Shown here in pieces: positions 49,111 to 61,776 of a stretch of 64,000 nucleotides of DNA. The DNA is from Balanoglossus misakiensis. Taxonomy: Eukaryota; Hemichordata. Numbering within the stretch: position 1 is the stretch's first letter; each line of letters begins with the position of its first letter. The translations under genes and the position numbers were made by a program. The notes below the pieces were generated by a model, which ran no database searches, was not told the DNA's origin, and was given only the letters and a program-made list of their open reading frames with translations. The stretch covers positions 1,860,001 to 1,924,000 of the forward strand of contig CM082576.2 of NCBI GenBank assembly GCA_040954595.2. Direction: 5' to 3'.

Positions 49111-51209
49111 ATGCAGTATACAAGAAGTACAACGACTTGCCACTGGAAATTCGTTCTTCCGGCGCTCGTCATTGCTTGTAGTTTCCATGGTAGCGAGGAG
49201 GTCCTTCAGAAAATTCAGTGGGGAACTTTGAAGGGACGAAGGATAGAGGTGCTTGGACGGCAGGTCGATGAATATCTTGGCGTGCCCTATGCCGAACCTC
49301 CTGTTGGCTCTTTGCGTTTCGCGCCGCCAAAACCATGGCAACACAATTGGAGTGGAAAACGAAATGCCAAAAAATTCGGTAATAATTGTTGGCAAAAGCC
49401 AGACTCTATGTTGGATCATCCGGGAACGTCTTGGTGGCACACGAACGCGTCCCTCAGTGAAGACTGTTTGTGTTTGAACATCTGGGTACCCTGGCCAAGG
49501 CTGGACAACATGGCTGTCATGGTGTGGATTCATGGCGGAAGCTTTAATTGGGGCACCGCAAATGTACAGCAATACAACGGTAAAGTGTTAGCAACCACAC
49601 AGCATGTTATAGTGGTGACATTAAACTATCGTCTCGGTCCGTTCGGTTTTCTTGCTTTAGGAATTCCTGAGATTCCAGGCAATATGGGATTAATGGACCA
49701 AGTAATGGCATTAGAATGGATTAAGGAAAATGTCGCCAATTTCGGTGGTAATCCCAAGAAAGTCACTCTATTTGGTAGCAGTGCTGGTGGAGCGAGTGTG
49801 GGTTTTCATATTTTGTCTCCGATGAGCAGAAATCTGTTTCGTCAGGCGATATTGGAAAGTGGAGTCCCAAATTCCCCAGCTTTACAACCAGAGACCAATT
49901 CTCCGTTCGCGGCGTATTTTACAAGTGCCTTTATCAATGATTTAGGATGTGCGACGGACAGGGGCAATCAGACTGCTGTTTTGGCCTGTCTTCGTAGACA
50001 GTCCGCGCACAACATAACTTACAGCGACTTTGCAGATAGTTTACACTTTATCGTAGTTGATGGAATGTTCATTAACGATACTGTCACCAATTTGATGAAG
50101 GCAGGCAGTGTGAAGCACGCCAACATCATAATTGGTTACGTGAAAAATGAAGGGATGATCGATTTGGTGAGATTAGCTCCAGGGTTTTCGGTGGAAACAT
50201 CAAGTGGAATAACGTATGAGCAATTTTTGCAAGCTGTTACTTACATCGTGTACGGATATTATGGGGTAAAAGACTCGGTCAAACATGCAGTAAGTTTTCA
50301 ATATACAGACTGGACTGATAAGAATAACCCCTTCATATTACGCGATGCTGTCGACTACATTTATGGAGACTACATCGCAAAGTGCCCTAGTCTTGAATTT
50401 GCCAACATTTTCTCTGATGCTGGCAATGACATCTATTTATATGAACTAAAGAAGAGGTCATCGGCAAGTCCATGGCCGCTGTGGATGGGCACTGTTCACG
50501 GTGACGAAATACCATACATATTTGGACATCCTTTTCTACAAGAGAATGGGGACAGAGACGAGGCAGACATCGCCCTCAGCCGGCAAATCATGGGATACTG
50601 GGGAAACTTCGCCAAATACGGGTAAATTTGTGAACTGCCTTACATTTTCATTTATTTTCATATGGTTATTTCGAGTTCACCGTTACTTTAAACAATTGTT
50701 TTACCCTTTTCCGTCTCCAAAGGAATCCCAATGCCCACAGAGAAGATGAATCATGGCCACGCTATACTTCAAACAGCAGAGATTATTTGCAACTCTATAG
50801 CACGGATGAGGGAACCTCAAATATAAACGCTACTTTCCCAAGAACACCTTATTGCGAGTTCTGGAATGAGTACATTCCAATACTAACCAAGGAAGAGCAT
50901 TCAAACAGAGAAGCTATGTCCGAGGAAAACAAGGGTGAATCAAACGCGAAGGATGAAGCGTCCTCAGACGAAACGATGATTGAATCTCAGCCTAATGATG
51001 TGGTTTCACAAGCAACACCAGCTAACGACGAAACAACTGGAATAGAAATGGTAATAAATAAAGAATTGGTGGCCACAGGTGTGACAGGTAATGAAGAACT
51101 TCAAATGGTGAAACTGACCCGTTCTGTTTTATTTGGAGCTGTCTTAAACTTATTGAATATGGAATATCCGTACACACAAAAATGCTCACCACTCAACACT
51201 CAGTTATAA
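49111..51209 (+). CDS. Cholinesterase/type-B carboxylesterase-like secreted enzyme
   Basis: Alpha/beta-hydrolase of the cholinesterase family. Exons 49111-50621 and 50723-51209 (phase 2 join) give 665 aa. I prefer ATG 49111 over in-frame 49075 because a signal peptide (WKFVLPALVIACS) then starts about 12 residues in. An acceptor at 49042-49043 suggests a 5' UTR exon. The catalytic triad is intact: Ser224 in FGSSAGGASVG (Ser instead of the usual Glu before the nucleophile), Glu347 in GYVKNEGMI, and His463 in GTVHGDEIPYIFG. The oxyanion motif is HGGSF. Cys93 and Cys119 flank Trp109, which aligns with the choline-binding Trp of acetylcholinesterase. Cys280/Cys293 and Cys425 with the C-terminal YCEFWNEYIP match the other conserved disulfides. 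An extra acidic Ser/Glu-rich tail follows the catalytic domain, and the tetramerisation T-peptide is not recognisable. Substrate is not determinable; acetylcholine or another ester is possible. Confidence 0.93.
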
Positions 51210-51676
51210 AACAGTATGTGCAATGGCTATATTGAAGGATGTGGTTCAGGTATATTTAAACACGCAAAGCAATGATCAGGGTTATCAAATTAAAAGAAAA
51301 CCACACCTGACAATAACTTTTTATCTCTTCCAGCTTTGGTGACTCAAGGAAGCCCAGAAGTGAGGCCTGTATGTTCTGAGTCAACGGTCTTGTTTGTGTC
51401 ACCGTCTATAATTGTGTGCATTATTTGTGGTAGTATCTACAGCTTAACAAATATGTAGCCTATAAGATACCTTATACTATGAGGTTATTTCCTATACCAG
51501 TATATCGATGGTGCAAATACAGCAGTTTCATTACTGGGGCATTAATATATAATCCCCATGATACCATTAGTTTTCTTTGTTTGATGTTATCGTATATGAA
51601 TGCTTTTCGCGGAGCCGTGCAACTTAGAGCCGTAGGCGAGAAGTTGTACTGTTGTTCTATTTAGAACGTGATATAC

Positions 51677-51682
51677 AATAAA
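51677..51682 (+). terminator. Polyadenylation signal of the esterase gene
   Basis: AATAAA about 470 bases after the esterase stop and 370 bases before the TMEM26 start. Confidence 0.5.
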
Positions 51683-52048
51683 TTTGAAATCTGAGATACA
51701 GGAACGGTGAAATGAATTATGTCGTATTTTTAATTTGAATAATGCGCTCACCATTGTCATTATATTAAAACATTATTTTCGAGTGAGTGCGATCGATAAC
51801 CGAGCTAAAGTAAGCCTGTAAGGACGCGGGCATCATGATTTCTGTTTCCAAAAGACTAGTTGCCATACCAACTCTATATCATTTACGCAAACTCTGATTG
51901 GTGGGACCGGGGATACATTATTTAAATATATGTAAATCGAGAGGGCGCATGCTCGTGTACTACTGCAATCACCAGATTTGAAGTCAATCCGCAAAGTAAA
52001 GTTGCCGTTTGACTGTCTTGTCAGTGTCTATTCCAAGCCAGTTGCACC

Positions 52049-55000
52049 ATGAAGTGTGTGTCTGTGGGTATGGTCAAGGCGGTTTGCACCCGAATTCTAT
52101 TCGCATGCCATGGGCTTGTCGCCACGTGGAGGCTGGTCGTTGTGAAGGATGATGATCTCTACTGGCTACTAATGATTCCTTCAGTGGCCATGCTTATAAT
52201 AGAGTTACCGTTGACAGCAATCGCAACAAAAATGGGAGAGTGGAAATGGTATGAATGCATTTTTATTTTTGATTAACTGCTACGCTAGACAGTGTTTTGT
52301 CCAATGCCCCATTGCGTCCCAAGGTCCCCATCCTGAAGTTATGGTTCTTGGTTTTAATGAGGTCAGTTTCATATACGGACTTTGGTGTATGGCATAACTA
52401 TCATATATTTTCATGTTCACAAAATGATGTATATTTTACATCAAGGCCTTTTTTTCAGCATGCATGAACATGATTCACTTGCTTCTACGCTAAGCTGCAT
52501 ATTGTTTCGAGAAAACAACCGTAGGATACTTGTGGAAAGACAACTTTTTAGTCTATATTCTGTTCAGTTATTATTAGAATTTCACTCTCCGCGTGATGAG
52601 TGCATAATGTCGACAGAATATTTCCATCTTATCCACATATGTATTTTGCAAGTAGAGCTGTAGGAATGTGCAACAATGGGATTCAATGTACCAATACAAT
52701 AACAACATAATAACTCATATCATGAAAACAGAAGTAGCCAAAATTAAGTCAAAGGTCAATGTAAACAGAGTCAAAATGTCAGTAATATAATACAAGTGAC
52801 GTGTCGCTTTATGTGGCGATAAACAGCTTGGGTCAGTGTTTTTTCTTTAGTTTAGATTCATCTTTCGCCTGTCTTTCCATTGTTCAAATTCACGATAGGG
52901 GCAACTGTGGCCCTCAATAAAAATCATACTCTCACATCCAATGAACTGTCTGCTGGCAACAGTGTCAGAGATCACCTACCCATGATTTTTTATGCGAACA
53001 CTCTCTAAGTTCTCACTGGTCAGGCACTCCCAAAACACAGATTGTTATTTGATCGTCTGCTGTGGACAGATGCAAAATGACACTGTCAACAAGAATACAG
53101 TCATTTATGCAACTTTAGCCACAGTTACCATGGGAAGTGGCGATCTAGCCAATCACAGATCTTCATTGGTTGAATCTGCGCAAAACAGGTCGCCACCATA
53201 TGTTATTTTAGAAGAGTTGGACACGCCCTAAACCATATATGGATACAGGAATATAGAGGATAGAGGAAACATACGATATTTAGCTCACGTTTTCACACAC
53301 ACGTGAGCTGATGTCGTCGCCTTTTGTGTGACTGTATGTGTGTGTGTGTGTCTGTCTGTCTGTACATGTCTGTCTGTTTAGCACAATATCTGAAGAACGG
53401 CAGATCAGATTTCGATCAGCTCTGGTGCACACGTTCTATATGCGAATGACAAGAACTGAATGGCTGCAATCCAGAGAGTGACTTAGCATTATCGCCAGCG
53501 ATATTGCTGCAGGCCATATGAGCATTTCATTCAGCACTCGCAACTATTTTGATTGCAGTTCAAGGTGGATAGCAAACAAACTGCTGAGAATTAGCCTAAT
53601 AACAATAACAATAGCACTGGATATATTGAAATGTCAGGGGACAAAGCAGGTTGATTATTAATGACATTAATGAAAAATATGATGGATACAAATAATAAAA
53701 GGTGATGTTAGAAGCATACATCATGCTGTGTAAGTTGGTTAGGTGTCATGAACGTTTTAGGTGAATGATTGATAAGGCCTATGTAACACCTATCCCACAT
53801 GTTTCAAAAAACGAGGTTGGCGAGTTGGGAATTAAATCTTTTTTTATTGATGTCGCTCGAAATATTTGGAGTGATGACACAATACTTTAAAATAAAACCT
53901 GTCCAAAATTGAATCCGTCGTTGAAGATAATATTCTGGTGATAGATACAACTACAAAACAACTACTATAGAAGTTTGTGGCTGACGTCATTGCTGCACTG
54001 AGTGTGTGTTTTGTATGCAGTTTGGTTGCGTTCCACAATCTTTGCTTTCATTTTGTCTTAATAGGTTTGCTCCAAGTGTATTTTTATATCTGTGCAATAT
54101 AGTGCCAGCTATTTGGCTTCTGGAAGAGGAATTACTGGCCAAACGCCTCCATTTCGTCAAAAGTCATGGTCTGGGAGACTGCTCATCACTAGGGCTGAAT
54201 CAGACTACAGACGTGCAGATAAACGGGGTATGCTGACAGCGAATTTTACTGATGCCAACTGTGAAATCGCCACGTACCGTTCTATAAAGATCCATGAGCC
54301 GCTAATAAACATACAGACAACGACAACAGCAGTAATGCTGCTGCTAAACCAACAACAAAACTTTCCAGTATGACAATGCAAACATCAGACAGAGACAGAC
54401 CAGGAGAAATGCAGGCATATTTTTGTAATACTATTACTTATAGTAACATACTCCTTACAGCCTCCATAGCTTTGGTGGCTGGTTTGATCGCGATGACGGC
54501 CACCTAAGCCTACAAATCCATCCCATTTCCCTACGAACTCGCACTGCGGAACTCCAGTGCACGGAGAAGGGCCCATCAACAGAGAACTTCGCCTTATATA
54601 ACGTAATCATACTCCTGAATAACTTGAGCAGCGTTGTAACCCATATCGACGGACAACTGCATTTTCGACGACATATTTTCTCTACGAGATCTTGCAATGC
54701 ACCCTCATAATAAGTTCTTTCATGCATTTATTTTGTTTTTCTTTTTGCGAATATAACACACATCCAATTGAATTTTCTGTCATTTTAAGAATTTATCAGG
54801 GGATAAATGATCTGAACAAGAGTTTCCTCTGCGGAGAGTACGCGTTCAGTGACCATGGTGACTGATGCGTTGTTCACCCTCAGCCTCGTTTTGAACTATT
54901 CTCACGCCCTGTTCGAGAATCTCGTTCCGCATCTCGAAAACGGAGTAAACATCGTGTCCGAGTGATGGGGCCTAAATTTTTTCATTTTTTCAGCTTCAAA

Positions 55001-55951
55001 GAGTGCAGTTGTCCGTCGATATGGGTTACAACGCTGCTAAAGTTATCCGGGAGCGGGATTACGGTTATATTTGCACACGGTAAGGCGAAGTTCACTGCTG
55101 ACGGGCCCGGGTCCGTGCAGTTGAGATGCGCTGTGCGCGTTTTACGTAGGGAAAGAGGATGGGGATGACCTTAGGTCCCGCCTTAGGTGGCCGTCAGTTT
55201 GATCAAACCAGCCACCTACAAGGCTACAATTATTGCAGCGACAGCCTCCATTGTTTGTTCTGTACAGGTAAATGTCCCTGTGAGTCTCTCCGACAATGAT
55301 TGGGTACTGGCTTTGCAACAAGTGCTCATGTGCCTGCTCATATTGGGTAGATGGTTGCTGCCAAAAGGAAACATATCACGTGATCAACTGTCGCAACTGC
55401 TATTGGTTTACATAGGCATGGCAGCTGACATTCTAGAGTTTTCGTCCGAGAGCATAGATGACATCACCGTCAAGTGCGATGAAGCATTAGTGAGAAGCAT
55501 TCTGTTGATATGGACTTGGAGTCTTCTGCAGTTTACACTGGTTTTGACAGCCACAAAGTCCAAAAAACCTAGGGTTGCTGTCGACCGGAAAAATGACAAT
55601 GGCATCGAAGTTGAAGACTCGGGATGTGGATGTTGCGAAACTGAAGTTTGGGCGATTCTGCTTTCAATAGTCCTGCAAGATGGGCCTTACCTCTCCATGA
55701 GGCTGTACTTACTGATGGACAGGAAGGCCATCAACCAGATGATGCTCTGGTTTACGACGAAAAACGTCCTGGTTCTCAGTCTGCAGCTTTACCGCCTGGT
55801 GGTTGTTTGCGTGGACAGACGACCCAAGAAGAACCTGAGACGGATAAGTGTCAGTGTTATCGAAACGACACTGAGTGAAACTGTCGAAAACGCAAGTGAT
55901 GGACATGGCGATATCCGACAGAGCATCAGTATAGGAGAAGATAAAACATAG
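52049..55951 (+). CDS. TMEM26: Transmembrane protein 26 (TMEM26)
   Basis: Multi-pass membrane protein of unknown molecular role. Exons 52049-52248, 54065-54227 and 55268-55951 join in phases 2 and 0, giving 348 aa against 368 in human. The start MKCVSVGMVKAVCTR aligns with the human N-terminus ahead of the conserved WR...YWLL stretch. Exon 2 contains WFAPSVFLYLCNIVPAIWLL and an N-glycosylation sequon (NQT). Exon 3 has the family signature GRWLLPKGNISRDQLSQLLL followed by GMAADILEF, IWTWSLLQF, LQDGPYLSMRL, and INQMM ... LQLYRLVVV. The cytoplasmic tail is Ser/Thr-rich. Most vertebrate introns are absent from exon 3. Intron 2 holds a large inverted repeat ending 38 bases before exon 3. A weak TATA-like stretch lies near 51921. 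Confidence 0.95.
53117..53205 (+). repeat. Dispersed repeat family B, copy 2
   Basis: Counterpart of 16863-16950, in TMEM26 intron 1, sharing CAGTTACCATGG, TAGCCAATCAC and GCCACCATATGT in the same order and spacing. Confidence 0.55.
53282..53372. repeat. Hairpin followed by (TG)n/(TGTC)n tract
   Basis: AGCTCACGT and ACGTGAGCT form a perfect 9-bp inverted pair at 53282-53309. A GT then GTCT microsatellite follows at about 53336-53372. The fixed hairpin-plus-microsatellite arrangement suggests a microsatellite-bearing mobile element whose 3' part continues to about 53450. Confidence 0.5.
54456..55229. repeat. Large imperfect inverted repeat in TMEM26 intron 2
   Basis: A left arm (about 54456-54665) is the diverged reverse complement of a right arm (about 55003-55229). 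Shared blocks include GGTGGCTGGTTTGATC, TTGTAACCCATATCGACGGA and CAACTGCA, read in opposite orientation. About 340 bases separate the arms. Fits an aged foldback transposon or an inverted segmental duplication. Confidence 0.75.
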
Positions 55952-58900
55952 AAGTTGGTTTTGACAACCCAAAAAAGTCTTCATTCAAAATGAGGCAGCT
56001 ACAATGGCCTGTGTAAATCACTTTATTTTGAGCAAACTAAATCGTGTGTGGTGTAGTGTGGTATGTCATGTTATGGCAATGCATGGCAAAAAGTTTGATA
56101 TTTCCATGTGTGAAAGGGCTTATCACTGTTATTGCAGAGACTTGATATTTTATGGTGGTATTGATATTTGACATGACCTGCAGAAGACCTAGCATTTTTC
56201 TGATGATGGCTCTGGAAAGTGTAAGTGATTTGATCTTTTTGGGATATATCACGCCATGCACCTTCATAGCCTCTTTAGCTGTTATTTTGTTCATTTTTTT
56301 TTGTTTCTTGTAAATTTAATTGCAAATTGGCTGGTTTAGTGATGAATCTATCATTCTAATCTTCTTTCATACAATTTACATTTAACCATATAACTTGTAT
56401 TACGGCGCCCTCATTAGTCGAGCATGTCCGTTGCCAATGTTCATGATGTTACACTGCAATGAGCAAGGCAATATCCTATTCCCAGTCCCAGAATACCCAA
56501 GCCAGGACGCCCTCAATTGATGAAATAAGTTTCTAAATTGTGAGTACTAGTATTTCGGAACTCCGTAAGTTACGGCAGTAGGTGTATAATAATAAATGTT
56601 AACACTGATTGATCCTCGTATTGAGATGCACATTTTAACTAAATTTATGTCTTGCAAGTTTTTTGGTGATCTTTTATATTTTAACAGATCTAGAGGTAGA
56701 GAGAGGGAGAGATACACACTTTATGTTGACTTCGAAAAAACTACAGACAATCTTCCATGTTTTCCTCTTGTTTTATGAAATATAAAAAATCCTAAATCCC
56801 GAATCGCGACGTCAATTCTGGCGTGAAAACGTCAACTTTAGCAATGCTTCAATAATAACAAACAACTGGGAAACAAGGCATAGTTTAGATTTTAAAATAG
56901 GAAGGTAGATCAAGCGAGTTATGAGAATCTCGTTTTCTGTTGAAGATTCCAAACAGCGCATTACATACATTAGTCATCCCGTACCGCCTGAATACTTGAT
57001 AACCATTCTGCAGAGAAACAGCAAGTGATCGTGTTCTGAAAGCGGGGTCGGGAATTTGAGATTACATGCCCACGTTATATTTATCCCTGCAGACATATAT
57101 GCTTTGCGAGGAAGTCTTTTTATTCCGAGGAATAATTCTAAGAGCAGACCTATCCGTGCTTTTTACCACACGTGTCGGTTGTGAGGTCACATCAAGATGC
57201 TGTGCGCGATTGTTGGGCGTGAATTTCTCATCGTACCGTGTTGCCCCGTGGATGTATCATTAAGACGCTGGCATTTTAAAAGTCGAATCTTTCCACATAT
57301 TCGTTCAACCCGCTCTTCAAACTAAAACCTTGGGCTTTTTCTGTCGAGGCCGCTGCTGCTTCCGTTTCCTCAAGGGGGTGCCATGGTTACCAAGCAGAAA
57401 TAATGCAAAAGGCAATGGTTATTCATTCATAAAAAAACTTGCGTTAGTGATTCACAATAACGCCGACTGCAGTTTTTCTTTTTGATATCACATTTGCTTC
57501 GGGGCATTACACGATGTCGTGACACCCATTACAATTGATGCACTTCCAAGGTTTGACAAATTATCAGCAATCGGACTTCACATGTGCGTCATAGGTTTTC
57601 ATCCACTTGTTCCAGCCTTGCATGAGAAATATCAACAAGGAAATTAGAAATAACCGTTATATGATAGTTTGAGGCTATTTATCCCCCCCCCCCAAAGTTC
57701 ATGCTGAAAATTACACGACCCACATGCAAAATGCACAGTGGCGTTTTAATATGTAAAACAGCAAGTAACAATTTTTTCCCATATAACAGACCGTTCAATT
57801 AATGCATTGGGCGAAGCAATTTTGAAATTTACTAAACTGCAATTTGAAATCGTAGCGATAGATTAATGACAAATAGGTTTCCAGTAAAATATACTTTCTA
57901 TAATGTATTTTCTCCGTGGGATAGTATGCTTTGGGATCATGTATAACAATAAATGAAATTGACAACAAGAGCTGACGTCATAATTGATAATGATATCGTA
58001 TTTTGGGACTTTTGCAGAGTCTGAAGTCCTCAGTTGTGTGTGCAAAACAATGTATTATGTAAGATCTATCTTGATATTTCAGTCTCCAAGCCGATATGTA
58101 AAATTTAGTATAGTGATTCAACATGATCATGTTACAGCCAGGATTCCGCTTGTCTCTTAAAGGTGGCTGATCCATTTGTGAGGAAGCATGATAGATAGGT
58201 TTATGAAAAGCATCGGTGACTGAATTTCTAGTTTATGATCTGAACAGGTTGATATCATACCATGGAAGGTGTCTTAACTACTTTTCACCCAAAATTAACC
58301 AACCACATGTGCGGTTTTTTTCTGAGTTTAAATGATGATTTGACAAAGAAAGATAGAACCGAATAATGACTCCTGGGATGATAAAATGTGTCTTGAAGTC
58401 TTGGTCGTATTCCACAACATTTTCAACTGATTATGTATGCCTGTCAGATTTTATCAGATTCATTTCTCTGATTTCATTAACCTTCTAATATATAATTTAA
58501 AGGCCGTGTCTCATTGACTAGTAGCTTTTATCGCCTTTTCGGCAATCCACAAAGTAGCATAGATTTTCCGTCTGTTAAAAACGGATAACTTTATTGTATA
58601 TAACATAAAGCTGAACATTTACAGAGTATTGCAATCATAGTTAAATATATCTTTTATATAATCACATAACAATTTGCATGATTCCTATGTATATCTGTGA
58701 GTCTTTATAATTCATTGTCTGTCTGTCGGTTTGTCATTTCTGGTATATCGCTTTGAAATTAAAATCCTGTAAAGTCAGGGATAAAAGTACGGATTCTTTC
58801 ACGTTCGATGTATGCCAATATGTTGGTAGCAAAAATGTAATCTAAACAAATAGTGCGGTATCAATCCGCCAACCTTCTATGACAAAAAATTCCGGAACGT

Positions 58901-59171
58901 GTATTACAATTGCATGTTATACGGTGGTAAGATTTGCAGTGTTCAATGGTAAATGTTTGAGTATGGTGTGGGTACAAAACATCATACGATCTATACTTCA
59001 AAACGTTTCTACAAACAACCGTAAGTGCATGGTGATTGTCTTTTTCGTAAATGATATTGTTGTTGTTCTATCGTGCAGAATGCGTTGCCAATAACCGGCA
59101 GAGGCCACAAAACACAGACTTAAATTGCCCTATAATTTGACGACATAATTCGGGATGTACAATATCATCTA
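55952..59171. other. Intergenic region between convergent TMEM26 and the LDLa/EGF-like gene
   Basis: No recognisable exon. It contains a C-run near 57680 and a possible distant AATAAA for TMEM26 at 56591. Several short frames lack domain support. Confidence 0.45.
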
Positions 59172-61776
59172 CTAAAAGTCCCACAGTGCCATGGATGTAC
59201 TGGTCGTCTTGGCGCTCCTGTAAGCTTGGAATAGCTCTGTGAAAAAAAAAGGTTATTCGCTTTAATGAAGTGTTCTGTCATTGTAGTAAACGTGGCACAA
59301 CCACTCGAACAGATAAATGCTAGTTGTAGATTTTGCTGTTGCGTTAGGACCGTTTGCGGGGTACTGTGCGTATGTTACATTTAATACCGTCCATACCAGA
59401 CGGACGCCCGGAATAGTGATTCTATGAACGAATTTCATGTAACATTGGAATCTTTACTTTAGTCCAATGTATGAATTATTTCTTGTCCAATAATAAACGA
59501 GTCGAAACTTACGTTGCAATTCCATGTCAGACACTATATTTCCGATGAGTCTGCCATTACATTTGCAGTGGCCAGTTTCTGGGTCACAAAGGTCAGCATA
59601 ATAGATACAGTCACCATGGCATTCAATTGTACCATCTGAACAGACTGCAAAAAAAATGTGTGTCATTAACATCTACGTGTGCCCAAGTCAAATAACTACC
59701 GTAGGAAATGACGATAGCCATATGCATTGGAGATATAAAACTAGAGAATTAGTATCACAAGATATCGTGAATCTCAAAGGAAAGCTTCTTGCTCACGTCT
59801 TTGCATTTCTTATATCAGCGACACACACGAAAAGGATAACCCATTGCACATGCGTAGGTGTGAGGATAACTATCTTTGAAAATGTTATCGCTGTTTCGAC
59901 GAATGTGTTCAAAGAAATGCAGGTTATAATGTAATATTACAGGATAAGACTATCTGGTTCAATAGAGTTAGTGTATTGACAAATTCACATGAATCCACTA
60001 CTTACAATTAGCATTGCCAAATTTAATTAGTTCGAAGTACGCTTGCAGATCATATTCGAAATTCAGTTGTGGGAAGTCTGGGACACCTGCAAACGAATGA
60101 TACAGTGTTAATATGGAAAGACAGTTAACATTCATAGATGACATCAACCATTTTTTTGTGGTCATTTAGAAAAGAAATGCCTCAATGTAAACTCAGGAAA
60201 TCAATTTACACCAAATCAAACAACGCTGCGGAAATCAATACATTTGCGTCACATTCTGTTTCATTATACCATCTGCTCTGACGTCATCCTATCTTCATAC
60301 CCTTTCCATTTTCAACTTGTCCACCCACGTTTCTTGTGGCATGGTGATTTTTCTGCGGGGTTATTGCCCACTTCAAATTACTCGAAAGAAACGGAAACAT
60401 CTTTAAAACCCGCGAGACTTGCAAGAATTCCACGTATTTTAAGAATCATCACTTATGTTCTTGGAACCCATTCAGCAATGTTATATAACGATGGACGGTT
60501 TGTAAGGCAGATCTAACTTTCGGATGTCTGTTACGTAGGTTTGCAAAAATAAATATTTAACACTCCACGTCTCGGAACGCAGGGGTTGAAAACAAATTGG
60601 CACTCTTACGTTTTCTGAAGCAGACAACGGTATTACATCTCATGACTTGGGTGACGTCAAGATCCTATACAGCTATCGCCCACTTATCATCCTTCGAGAT
60701 TTCACGCGCCATGTCACAAAAGAATTTAATTCAAACTTTGCTCTTTGCACTCTCGTTTTCCCAGTTTGTGTTTCTGATCACACCATCCAACAAGTGCCCG
60801 AAGTCGTAAAGCTTCCAAGTTGAAACCATACAGGTGACACCGCATGCATTGTAAGCATTCTATTTTGGGAGTTGTGTGAAATTTGCTCGGTAAGAAAAAC
60901 TGCCAAATTACATTTTCGATGGTAATAAGTGCCTCCCTTGGTTTTAACTTCACGTTTCGACGTATGCTTTATGGATCAAATACGTCCATCTAAATACACG
61001 TCTAAACCTACCATTCTGAGTAAGCCATCGTATGCTATGTATGTCGTTGCATGCGATTGTGGCATAGTTCTCCAAGCAACCTCTGGGATCCTTCTGGTCA
61101 CTGCAACTTTCTTCTACCCCGCACACCGTTTTCCCGTCACACACCTCTTCTAGACTGCTGAAACAGAGACCTGAACCAACACCACAATCAAAGCCTTCGC
61201 CGTTCGGGCAGGCTGAAACAACAACAGGAAGTGATTTGTTACTTTGTTATTGACAGGAAAGTAAAACCAGTATTTGTTCACCGATGACATGCAAAGAGCG
61301 TCTCTGTCGACAGCACGTTTTAATAACTTGTTGTGTTTTGAAATTCCTTTTGTCATCACAATCAATTACCTTTTCCCTTCGATTGTTGTGCTTTGCAAAC
61401 TAGTCACATGGTTAATAACATAGAACTACTGTTTGCTTCTTCCTTCTGTAGTTTATTTTAAACACGTGGACATATTGTTTTATGACCCTCCTCAGTGTAG
61501 TAAAACTATTCATCCGAAGCACATATAGAAATCGCCAAATTTCTCATATTACACGTTTTTGGTAAATATTTCTCCTACATATAGACGATAGAAGCGGATA
61601 ACATCTGCGATTATCACTTGGCACAGCTCTTTCACAGGCGAAATGAGTATTTCTTCTATAGCCCAGCATCATTGATGGATGTAATGCCACACCAAACAAA
61701 TCACGCACAGGGGTAAATTGGGGTTCTGTCATAGCTCTCCAGTCACTGATTACATTGCAGTAGTATATCAATCTTT
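59172..61776 (-). CDS. Cysteine-rich extracellular protein with LDLa-like and EGF-like modules, 3' exons
   Basis: Five exons on the minus strand share phase 1 and join without a break: 61776-61579, 61212-61012, 60086-60006, 59644-59513 and 59236-59172 (stop TAG at 59172-59174), giving 224 residues with the 5' end missing. The first encodes YYCNVISDWRAMTEPQF and two more cysteines. The second has an LDL-receptor class A-like six-cysteine module (CPNGEGFDCG, then EVCDGKTVCGVEESC) that lacks the usual acidic Ca-binding end. The third is a short linker. The fourth has an EGF/laminin-EGF-like CDPETGHCKCNG. The last short exon is the least certain. The phase-1 exons are typical of shuffled extracellular modules. 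I do not recognise the protein; it is likely secreted or cell-surface. Confidence 0.7.
61258..61420 (+). repeat. Dispersed repeat, copy B
   Basis: Relative of 2311-2530, shorter by a few internal gaps. It lies in the intron between the first two visible exons of the LDLa/EGF-like gene. Confidence 0.55.

Noticed and set aside
49018-49572. 184-codon minus-strand frame
   Set aside because: It is the antisense shadow of the esterase coding exon.
54455-55168. Frames on both strands with similar peptides (CSCPSIWVTTLLKL)
   Set aside because: Similarity arises because the frames read the two arms of the inverted repeat; no evidence of a real protein.
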